Shown here: piece after piece, positions 1-5,148 of the stretch
Position numbering within the stretch: position 1 is the first letter of the stretch
Layout of the letters: every line of letters begins with the position of its first letter
DNA from: Clostridiales bacterium
Lineage (GTDB): Bacteria > Bacillota > Clostridia > Oscillospirales > Oscillospiraceae
Assembly (NCBI GenBank): GCA_019421975.1
Contig: JAHZEE010000066.1
Location: 1-8,469, forward strand
Length of the DNA: 8,469 nucleotides
Reading direction: 5' to 3'
Notes under the pieces: generated by a model
Told to the model about the DNA's origin: nothing
Databases searched by the model: none
The model's input: the letters and a program-made list of their open reading frames with translations, nothing else
Program-made: the position numbers and the translations under genes

Positions 1-1087
1 ACGGCATTTGAAGCGTGATGGCGCAGAGAAACTCCGGCTCCTCCGGCTCCGGCGGCGTGGCGGGCGTCCACTGGGGCACCGGGTAGCCGTCGTCATTGGG
101 CGTAAAGCCCTCCCAGTCCAGCTCCAGCAGCGCCTGTGTGGATTTGGCCTCCGGGCTGCCGTTGAAGGTTGTCCCGGAGTTCCCGTAGTCGCTTCTGGGA
201 TCCGCCTTCGCGGTGTTCTGGCTGTCGTAATAGCAATTCTCATAGGTGATGGTGCCCGCCCGGTCGCCGCTGGAGGTCAGATAGGCCACGCTGCAGATGT
301 TCCGGCTGCCGCCGACCATGCCGGCATAGTAGCAGTTTTTCAGGGTGATCTCCACGGTACTGGTGGTCCGGCCGATCAGGCCGCCTGCGAAGCCGTTGCT
401 GCTGTGGGCGGTGACATCCCCCAGTACGGCGCAGTTTTCAACGGAGATCTCAGCCATGGCGGCCGAGCCGATCAGGCCGGCGGCGTAGTCCTTCTCCCCG
501 CCGGTGACGGCCACATCCACGGTGCAGTTGACGATCTCCAGCGTGGTGAGATTGTCGTAGATGCCGGATACGGTTCCCACCAGGCCGGCGACATCGTTGG
601 CGGACGGGTACTTGGATGCCTTGCTGTCTGTCACAGCGCCGGCGACGACACAGTTCTCAATTTTGCTGGGGCCGCCCGACACGGTGCCGGCCAGGGTGCC
701 CAGGTTGTTGTAGTCCGCCGTGGTCTCAACCTGTAGGTTGTCCAGCTTCAGATTGCAGATGGTGCCGCTCAGATCGCCGACAAGGCCGGTATAGACAGGG
801 CCGCCTGACCACGACGGACTGCCGGCCTTACCCGTCAGACGCAGATTGGAAATCGTGTGCCCCTGGCCGTCAAAGACGCCGTTGAGGCTGGCAATCGGTT
901 CCATCTGTTGGCCGTCCAGATCGAGATCGGCGGCCAGCGTGATGGTGCCCGTCACCTCCTGACCGCCCAGAGCGATCAGGTCCTGCGCAGTGCGGATCAC
1001 CTGCGTCTCCGACGCCAGCGCGGCGGTTGAAAGCAGGCTCAGCACCAACGCGGTGACAAGCAGCAGAGAAAAAATGCGTTTTTTCAT
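1..1087 (-). CDS. Secreted GLUG-repeat surface protein, 3' end outside window
   Basis: Open reading frame of 362 codons from ATG at 1087, still open at the window edge. Residues 1-25 are a classical signal peptide (KKR, hydrophobic run, cleavage near ALA at 23-25), so the product is exported. Residues about 30-290 show the beta-helix type GLUG architecture: an entry segment with a DLDLDG motif (54-59) and FDGQGHTI (72-79), then repeated units ending in GLVG/GLIG (101-104, 168-171, 204-207, 236-239), alternating with IENC, IVNC, VENC, LKNCYY and ENCYY strands. A Pro/Glu-rich linker follows (342-352), and a new domain starts at the edge. A strong Shine-Dalgarno (GGGAGG, 1095-1100) lies 7 nt before the ATG. 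The gene is the first one downstream of a cobalamin riboswitch with a terminator, so B12 probably represses it. GLUG repeats occur in cell-surface and M26-peptidase-type proteins. The binding or enzymatic function is unknown because the C-terminus is missing. Confidence 0.9.
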   Translation of the reverse strand, partial: MKKRIFSLLLVTALVLSLLSTAALASETQVIRTAQDLIALGGQEVTGTITLAADLDLDGQQMEPIASLNGVFDGQGHTISNLRLTGKAGSPSWSGGPVYTGLVGDLSGTICNLKLDNLQVETTADYNNLGTLAGTVSGGPSKIENCVVAGAVTDSKASKYPSANDVAGLVGTVSGIYDNLTTLEIVNCTVDVAVTGGEKDYAAGLIGSAAMAEISVENCAVLGDVTAHSSNGFAGGLIGRTTSTVEITLKNCYYAGMVGGSRNICSVAYLTSSGDRAGTITYENCYYDSQNTAKADPRSDYGNSGTTFNGSPEAKSTQALLELDWEGFTPNDDGYPVPQWTPATPPEPEEPEFLCAITLQMP

Positions 1088-1192
1088 TTGTGTTCCTCCC
1101 TTAGTTCGTGTTCCGTCTCTCTTCTTTATTCTAAATTCTGTCCGTGTCGGAAACAGAAGATTTCAAGCCCCCGTCCATCTTTTTTGACACAT

Positions 1193-1228
1193 AAAAAAGT
1201 CCGTACGGCCGCAGCGGACCGTACGGAC
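1193..1228 (-). terminator. Intrinsic terminator (expression platform of cobalamin riboswitch)
   Basis: A perfect 10-bp stem (1199-1208 with 1219-1228) encloses a CCG/CGG inner stem and is followed on the minus strand by six U residues (1193-1198). It lies just downstream of the cobalamin aptamer and about 105 nt before the ATG of the secreted GLUG protein, the position expected for a ligand-controlled transcription terminator. No gene ends nearby on the minus strand, which argues against an ordinary end-of-gene terminator. Confidence 0.9.
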
Positions 1229-1229
1229 G

Positions 1230-1393
1230 AAACACCTTCGTTCGCAGGACCCCCGGTGTGGGCAGGAGCCAGGGGACAGCCCTCGGTGTATCTGACTAAA
1301 CCCCTTTGGGGGTATCACAGTGACCCGCTCGCGGGGCTTCTCACCCCATTCCACCGCCGGTTTCCCGGGCGGGCATGTCCCACGCTATGAGAT
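1230..1393 (-). ncRNA. Cobalamin (B12) riboswitch aptamer
   Basis: Read on the minus strand, the leader contains the conserved blocks of the cobalamin riboswitch in order: GGGAAACCGGCGGTGGAAT (1366-1348), the B12-box-like GTCACTGTGA (1324-1315) and AGTCAGATAC (1297-1288). Supporting helices are visible: a P3-like GCCCGC/GCGGGT pairing (1369-1374 with 1323-1328), a hairpin GGGG...CCCC just after the GGTGG block, and an ACCCC/GGGGT hairpin (1300-1304 with 1309-1313) between the last two boxes. A GC-rich 3' arm follows (about 1230-1287) and would hold the kissing-loop hairpin, which I could not assign with certainty. Members of this family bind adenosyl- or other cobalamins and usually shut off downstream expression when ligand is present. 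The exact outer boundaries and ligand class are inferred. Confidence 0.87.
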
Positions 1394-1400
1394 TGATCTG

Positions 1401-1430
1401 ATTGTACTGCGCTTCACCTACATTTGTCAA
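1401..1430 (-). promoter_or_regulatory. Sigma-A type promoter of the riboswitch-led secreted gene
   Basis: On the minus strand, TTGACA (1425-1430) and TACAAT (1401-1406) are separated by 18 bp. Transcription should start near 1394, directly at the 5' edge of the cobalamin aptamer. The promoter sits immediately after the terminator of the preceding dehydrogenase gene, so the secreted protein forms its own unit. Confidence 0.85.
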
Positions 1431-1450
1431 TATCTGGAAAATATTTGCTG

Positions 1451-1486
1451 AAAAAAAGCGGAGCCCTCGGCAGCCGGAAGCTCCGC
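1451..1486 (-). terminator. Intrinsic terminator after the 2-hydroxyacid dehydrogenase gene
   Basis: The minus strand forms GCGGAGC/GCTCCGC (1486-1480 with 1464-1458) around a 15-nt loop that can itself pair (CCGG/CCGAGG), followed by seven U residues (1457-1451). It begins 9 nt after the TAA stop of the dehydrogenase gene. Confidence 0.9.
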
Positions 1487-1495
1487 CAAATGGGA

Positions 1496-2479
1496 TTAAG
1501 CCTTGCCCAACACTTTGAGAACATCGCGGTTGACGATATTCTGCGGCATCTGGCCGGTCAGCGCGCGCACCACTTCCTCTGCCGGCGTGGACTGCAGCTG
1601 CGCCTGCGCCTCGATGGAATACCAGGCGGTGTGGGGGGTGACGATGACATTGGACCGGCCCACCAGCGGGCTGTCGATCTCCACCGGCTCATGCTCCAGC
1701 ACATCCAGAGCTGCGCCGATGATCTCCTTGCGGTTGAGAGCCCAGACCAGATCCTCCTGGGCGATGACAGCGCCGCGGCCCACATTGATGATGGCGGCGG
1801 TGTTTTTCATCCGCTCGAAGGTGGTGCGGTTGAACATGTGGAAGGTGTCGTCGGTCAGCGGGCAGTGGATAGAGATGATGTCGGCGCCCTCGATCAGCTC
1901 GTCAAAGGTCTTGGGGATGACGCCGTATTCCTCCATCACCTTGGGGTCACAGAAGGCATCGTAGGCCCAGATGTGGTCACAGAAGGGTCTGAGCTTTCTG
2001 ACGACGGCCTGAGCGATGCGGCCAAAGCCGACAATTCCAATCACCTGGTCGCGCAGACGGTGGACCTTTTTGGGCTTGCCATACCAGTTGCCGCCGGCCA
2101 CATACCGGCTGTATGTAAATAGGCTTCTGGAGTGGGCCAGAATCATGGCCATGGCGTGGTCGGACACCTCATCGGTGCAGTAGTCCATCACATTGGTGTA
2201 GTAGATTCCGTGCTCTGTGGCCGCCTCTACATCCACCCCATCTGTGCCGGTGGCATATTTGGCGATGATTTTGCACTTGGGCATTTGCTCGATGAGCGCG
2301 CGTGTGATTTGGGCATACTGGAAGATCAGCGCATCGGCGTCGGCCGCGACCTTGGCGATCTCCTTCGGATCCCGCAGCTGATAGTCATAGACATCGGCGT
2401 CAATTTCCTTCAGAATCCGCAGCTCATTGTCAATGTTCTCGTATTCCCGGTCGGTGATGACGACCTTAAACTTCCCCAT
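1496..2479 (-). CDS. NAD-dependent D-isomer-specific 2-hydroxyacid dehydrogenase (CtBP-like)
   Basis: 327 residues, the normal length for this family of cytosolic oxidoreductases, which interconvert 2-oxoacids and D-2-hydroxyacids with NAD(H). The Rossmann dinucleotide-binding loop GFGRIA is at 151-156, with an acidic residue D174 at the end of the next strand, which suggests NAD rather than NADP. The catalytic triad is complete: R235 in NVGRG, E264 in LEHEP and H283 in TPHTAW. The substrate-facing segment ATGTDGVD (76-83) is typical of the C-terminal-binding-protein-like subgroup. The substrate cannot be read from the sequence; lactate-, glycerate- or phosphoglycerate-type acids are all possible. 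The ATG at 2479 is preceded by a six-G run (2488-2493) 8 nt upstream, a somewhat unusual Shine-Dalgarno. The gene has its own promoter and terminator and so is monocistronic. Confidence 0.94.
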   Translation of the reverse strand: MGKFKVVITDREYENIDNELRILKEIDADVYDYQLRDPKEIAKVAADADALIFQYAQITRALIEQMPKCKIIAKYATGTDGVDVEAATEHGIYYTNVMDYCTDEVSDHAMAMILAHSRSLFTYSRYVAGGNWYGKPKKVHRLRDQVIGIVGFGRIAQAVVRKLRPFCDHIWAYDAFCDPKVMEEYGVIPKTFDELIEGADIISIHCPLTDDTFHMFNRTTFERMKNTAAIINVGRGAVIAQEDLVWALNRKEIIGAALDVLEHEPVEIDSPLVGRSNVIVTPHTAWYSIEAQAQLQSTPAEEVVRALTGQMPQNIVNRDVLKVLGKA

Positions 2480-2512
2480 GATAAAAGCCCCCCTATCAAG
2501 AATTCTGCCATT

Positions 2513-2541
2513 ATTTTAAACAAGCCGCAGGGGTTTGTCAA
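2513..2541 (-). promoter_or_regulatory. Sigma-A type promoter of the 2-hydroxyacid dehydrogenase gene
   Basis: On the minus strand, TTGACA (2536-2541) and TAAAAT (2513-2518) are spaced by exactly 17 bp, about 35 nt upstream of the ATG. The -35 hexamer lies in the loop of a hairpin that follows the sirtuin stop codon. Confidence 0.82.
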
Positions 2542-2547
2542 TGCGGC
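2519..2547 (-). terminator. Possible weak terminator after the sirtuin gene
   Basis: Five nt after the sirtuin stop, the minus strand can form GCCGCA/TGCGGC (2547-2542 with 2529-2524), a 6-bp stem with a 12-nt loop, followed by the U-rich TTGTTT (2523-2518). The U tract is imperfect and the loop large, so termination may be partial. The hairpin overlaps the promoter of the next gene. Confidence 0.5.
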
Positions 2548-2552
2548 AATTG

Positions 2553-3269
2553 TCAGATTTGTGCAAAAACTGCGCCGATGGGTGCGCGGATGGTGAGATC
2601 GGCGCGCAGATCGGCGGGGGTGGGATCCCGGTTGATGAGCACCAGCTGCTGGCCGCTGTAGTACTGCAGCAGGCCGGCTGCGGGATAGACGGTGAGGCTG
2701 GTGCCGCCCACAATCAGCATCTTGGCGCGGGAGATGGCCTGCACCGCGCCTTCGATACAGGCCGCGTCCAGCCCCTCCTCATAGAGCACCACATCGGGCT
2801 TCACAATGCCGCCGCAGCTGCACCGGGGAATGCCCTGGCTGTCGCGGATCCATTCCGGGCCATAGAATTTGCCGCAGCGCAGGCAGTGGTTGCGGTAGCA
2901 CGAGCCGTGCAGCTCGTAGACTGTCTTGGAGCCGGCCCGGGTGTGCAGACCGTCAATATTCTGCGTGACGACAGCCCGCACCCTGCCCTGGCGCTCCAGC
3001 TCTGCCAGCTTGTAGTGGGCTGCGTTGGGCGCATAGTCCAGCGGCAGCATCTTCTGGCGGTAGAAGTCGAAGAATTCCGCCGTGTGGGTCTCGAAGAAGG
3101 TGTGGCTCAGCATGGTCTCCGGCGGATACTTGAATTTCATCGAGTACAGTCCGTCCACACTGCGAAAATCCGGAATTCCGGACTCTGTGGAGACGCCGGC
3201 GCCGCCGAAAAATACGATGTTGTCGCAGGCTGCAATCCAGCTGCGCAGGGTCTCAATTGCCTCATCCAT
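2553..3269 (-). CDS. Sir2-family NAD-dependent protein deacylase (sirtuin)
   Basis: 238 residues, typical for bacterial CobB/Sir2 enzymes, which remove acyl groups from lysines using NAD+ and release nicotinamide and O-acyl-ADP-ribose. The NAD-binding signature GAGVSTESGIPDFR spans 23-36, with TQNIDGLH at 102-109, the catalytic H121 in ELHG, GGTSLTVYPA at 188-197 and NRD at 213-215. Four zinc-ligand cysteines are present (C129, C132, C150, C152), but the second pair is CxC rather than the more usual CxxC. The ATG at 3269 is chosen because it overlaps the trmD stop by 8 bp and has GGAGG 9 nt upstream; the reading frame extends further upstream only inside trmD. It is the last gene of the rimM-trmD unit. 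Targets are unknown. The symbol cobB is often applied to such genes, but I leave it open. Confidence 0.95.
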   Translation of the reverse strand: MDEAIETLRSWIAACDNIVFFGGAGVSTESGIPDFRSVDGLYSMKFKYPPETMLSHTFFETHTAEFFDFYRQKMLPLDYAPNAAHYKLAELERQGRVRAVVTQNIDGLHTRAGSKTVYELHGSCYRNHCLRCGKFYGPEWIRDSQGIPRCSCGGIVKPDVVLYEEGLDAACIEGAVQAISRAKMLIVGGTSLTVYPAAGLLQYYSGQQLVLINRDPTPADLRADLTIRAPIGAVFAQI

Positions 3270-4005
3270 TGGTCTCTGCCTCCAGTTCCTCCAGCAGCTT
3301 CTGGTCCTCTTTGCCTGAGAGATCCAGTCTTTCATATAGATCCGGCCGGCGCGTCCGGGTGCGCAGCAGCGCCTGCTTCCGCCGCCATTTTCGCACATTT
3401 TCGTGGTGGCCGGAGAGTAGAATGGGGGGTACCTGCAGTCCGTGCCAGACCTCCGGTCGGCTGTACTGGGGGTATTCCAGCAGCCCATTGTAATGGCTCT
3501 CGTCCTCAAAGCACTCCGGGTCTGAGAGCACCCCCGGCACCATCCGGGCCACGGCGTCGGCCACGGCCATGGCGGGAATCTCACCGCCGGTCAGCACGAA
3601 GTCGCCCAGCGAGAGCTCCTCGTCCACGCACTCGTCGATGAACCGCTCGTCGATGCCCTCATAGTGGCCGCAGACCAGAATCAGGTTGTCGTATTGCAGC
3701 AGCCGCCTGGCGTCGGCCTGGGTGAAGGTCTTGCCGGCAGGGCTCATATAGATGGTGTGCACCGGCCCGCCCGCCTCGTCGCACAGGGCCGTCCAGCAGC
3801 GGTAGAGGGGATCGGCCTGCATCACGGCGCCCCGGCCGCCGCCGTAGGGGTAGTCGTCCACCTGGCACTGCTTGTTGGCCGTGTAGTCCCGGATCTGGTG
3901 GGCCTCGATGCGGATGAGCTCCCGCTCCTGGGCCCGGCCCAGGATGCTCTCGTTCATCATGTCGCCCACGGTGTCGGGGAACAGCGTCATAATGTCAATC
4001 CGCAT
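3262..4005 (-). CDS. trmD: tRNA (guanine-N1-)-methyltransferase TrmD
   Basis: 247 residues, standard length. TrmD transfers a methyl group from S-adenosylmethionine to G37 of tRNAs that read CNN codons, preventing +1 frameshifting. The SPOUT trefoil-knot signatures are clear: GHYEGIDERF (113-122) and SLGDFVLTGGE (132-142) form the cofactor pocket. DDYPYGGGRGAVM (50-62) is the N-terminal conserved loop, and YSRPEVW...VPPILLSGHH (181-201) the tRNA-binding C-terminal part. D168 in CFED is the best candidate for the catalytic aspartate equivalent to E. coli D169. The start overlaps the end of rimM by 11 bp, and the stop overlaps the sirtuin start by 8 bp, which indicates translational coupling. 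A GAGGGG about 10 nt before the ATG, inside rimM, can serve as Shine-Dalgarno. rplS, its usual downstream partner, is not here. Confidence 0.98.
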   Translation of the reverse strand: MRIDIMTLFPDTVGDMMNESILGRAQERELIRIEAHQIRDYTANKQCQVDDYPYGGGRGAVMQADPLYRCWTALCDEAGGPVHTIYMSPAGKTFTQADARRLLQYDNLILVCGHYEGIDERFIDECVDEELSLGDFVLTGGEIPAMAVADAVARMVPGVLSDPECFEDESHYNGLLEYPQYSRPEVWHGLQVPPILLSGHHENVRKWRRKQALLRTRTRRPDLYERLDLSGKEDQKLLEELEAETNG

Positions 4006-4495
4006 CGGTCTGCATCCCCTCGATGAGATTCACCACGATTTTCCGCGCCTGCAGATCAATCGCCTTGACAAACGCGCGGACATTGGGCACCAGATACTCC
4101 CGTTCGCCCCGGATGACGAGCACATCACCCGCCGGCATGGGGAGGACCTGGCGGACCGTGCCGATGACGGCGCCGTCCTCCGTCTGGGCCGTGAGGCCGA
4201 TGAGGTCGGCGATGAAGACCGCGCCCTCGGGCAGCTCCAGCCCGTCCCGGTCGATGCTGACCGCCTGGCCGCGCAGGCGGGTGGCGGCCGCCGCGTCGTC
4301 GACGCCCTCCAGCTTGCACAGCACGCAGCGCTTGTGGACCCGGGAGAACTCCACCTTGTAGGGCCTGTCCTGGAGATAGAGGGTGTCAAACTGCAGCAGA
4401 AATTCCGGGCCGTCGGCCCAGGGGAGAATTTTTACTTCTCCGCGCACGCCATGGGCGCTCACAATTTCGCCGGCCTGCAAAAAAGAAGAGGTCAT
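3995..4495 (-). CDS. rimM: 16S rRNA processing / 30S maturation factor RimM
   Basis: 166 residues, normal for the family. RimM binds ribosomal protein uS19 and helps mature the 30S head. The N-terminal RimM barrel carries the hallmark GEIVSAHGVRGEVKI (9-23). The C-terminal PRC-barrel domain begins at about 95 (DLIGLTAQT), includes DVLVIRGEREYLVPNV (124-139), and ends in the typical AFVKAIDLQARKIVV (141-155) followed by EGM. The ATG at 4495 has a strong AGGAGG Shine-Dalgarno 8 nt upstream. It is first in a rimM-trmD-sirtuin unit with its own promoter just upstream, separated by a terminator from the khpA gene. Confidence 0.97.
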   Translation of the reverse strand: MTSSFLQAGEIVSAHGVRGEVKILPWADGPEFLLQFDTLYLQDRPYKVEFSRVHKRCVLCKLEGVDDAAAATRLRGQAVSIDRDGLELPEGAVFIADLIGLTAQTEDGAVIGTVRQVLPMPAGDVLVIRGEREYLVPNVRAFVKAIDLQARKIVVNLIEGMQTDAD

Positions 4496-4527
4496 ATCCG
4501 ATTCCTCCTGTGGGTTAGATTGATATG

Positions 4528-4556
4528 ATTATACCAGCTTTGCGGGGGTTTTCCAA
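4528..4556 (-). promoter_or_regulatory. Extended -10 promoter for rimM-trmD-sirtuin
   Basis: On the minus strand, TTGGAA (4551-4556) and a perfect TATAAT (4528-4533) are spaced by 17 bp. The TGG directly before TATAAT adds an extended -10 element. It lies between the khpA terminator and the rimM ribosome binding site, giving a leader of about 25 nt. Confidence 0.88.
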
Positions 4557-4565
4557 CCGGGACAG

Positions 4566-4597
4566 AAAAAATGCGTGGTTTTTGCAAACCACGCATT
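4566..4597 (-). terminator. Strong intrinsic terminator after khpA
   Basis: A perfect 12-bp stem (4597-4586 with 4581-4570) is closed by a GCAA tetraloop of the stable GNRA class (4585-4582) and followed by a run of U residues (4571-4566) on the minus strand. It begins 5 nt after the khpA stop and splits the classical ffh-to-trmD cluster into two units. Confidence 0.93.
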
Positions 4598-4601
4598 TCC
4601 G

Positions 4602-4829
4602 TCAGTCGACGATATCAACCGAGACCTTCTTCCCCTGACGCTGGGCCACTGCTTTGACCACAGCGCGAATCTCCCGGGCGATCCGGCCCTGGCGGCCGAT
4701 AACCTTGCCCATATCCTCCGGTGCGACCCGGAGCTCCAGGACGGTCTCTTCGCCTTCCAGCTCCGTGACCGTGACCTGGTCGGGGTGATCTACCAGGTTC
4801 CTGGCGATATAAAGCAGGAGCTCTTTCAT
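4602..4829 (-). CDS. khpA: KH-domain RNA-binding protein KhpA
   Basis: 75 residues, a single KH domain, matching the small KhpA (YlqC) proteins encoded after rpsP in Firmicutes. The RNA-contacting GxxG loop is GRQG at 45-48, in the context VIGRQGRIAREIRAVVKA (43-60). In relatives such as Streptococcus, KhpA partners with KhpB/EloR and affects RNA metabolism and cell elongation; that role here is by homology only. The GGAAG Shine-Dalgarno (4837-4841) sits 7 nt before the ATG and abuts the rpsP stop codon, with 12 nt between the genes. The next feature downstream is a strong terminator. Confidence 0.95.
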   Translation of the reverse strand: MKELLLYIARNLVDHPDQVTVTELEGEETVLELRVAPEDMGKVIGRQGRIAREIRAVVKAVAQRQGKKVSVDIVD

Positions 4830-4841
4830 GGGAACACTTCC

Positions 4842-5084
4842 TTACTCGATGACGCCGGCTTTTTTCAGAAGCCCGCGCACCGTATCGGTGGGCTGTGCGC
4901 CGTTCTGGATCCAGGCCTTCACCTTGTCCGCATCGACCTGGACGGTGGCCGGGTCTGTCAGGGGGTTGTAGGTGCCGATCTCCTCGATGAAGCGGCCATC
5001 GCGGGGGCTGCGGGAGTCAGCGACGACAATCCGGTAGAAGGGGTTTTTCTTAGCACCCATTCTGCGCAGTCTGATTTTTACCAT
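4842..5084 (-). CDS. rpsP: 30S ribosomal protein bS16
   Basis: 80 residues starting at ATG 5084, the canonical S16 start [10 protein letters not shown]. The family signature continues as [14 protein letters not shown] (12-25), then [12 protein letters not shown] (30-41), and a C-terminal helix with [14 protein letters not shown] (64-77). bS16 is needed for 30S assembly. A GTG three codons upstream (5093) is in frame, but it would lack a good ribosome binding site, whereas the ATG has GAGAGGTG 6 nt before it. The gene lies 64 nt after ffh, a spacer that holds a small hairpin (5121-5136) and no obvious promoter. It is likely co-transcribed with ylxM-ffh-rpsP-khpA. Confidence 0.98.
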   Translation of the reverse strand: MVKIRLRRMGAKKNPFYRIVVADSRSPRDGRFIEEIGTYNPLTDPATVQVDADKVKAWIQNGAQPTDTVRGLLKKAGVIE

Positions 5085-5090
5085 GGGGTT

Positions 5091-5098
5091 CACCTCTC
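5091..5098 (-). promoter_or_regulatory. Ribosome binding site that decides the rpsP start
   Basis: The minus strand reads GAGAGGTG, 6 nt upstream of the ATG at 5084. The alternative GTG codon (5093-5091) is part of this very element, so using it as a start would leave no Shine-Dalgarno. Confidence 0.7.
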
Positions 5099-5148
5099 AC
5101 ATATTTTAATGATCTATCGTAAAGCAAGATTGCTTTGAACGAACCGGG

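Noticed and set aside
8..736. 242-codon plus-strand open frame
   Set aside because: It is a shadow of the GLUG-repeat gene on the minus strand, whose repeats, signal peptide and Shine-Dalgarno are convincing.
1184..1189. TTGACA on the plus strand in the riboswitch leader
   Set aside because: No -10 partner at suitable spacing, and no plus-strand gene follows it.
3270..3584. N-terminal extension of the sirtuin
   Set aside because: The added part is an out-of-frame reading of trmD. The ATG at 3269 with GGAGG upstream gives the normal family length.
2535..3641. 368-codon plus-strand open frame across the sirtuin and trmD
   Set aside because: It is antisense to two well-supported genes, with no ribosome binding site or domain seen.
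5085..5093. GTG start for rpsP three codons upstream
   Set aside because: The GTG overlaps the Shine-Dalgarno itself, and S16 proteins begin MVKIRL at the ATG.
5121..5136. Terminator between ffh and rpsP
   Set aside because: The 6-bp AT-rich hairpin has no U tract after it, and no new promoter precedes rpsP.
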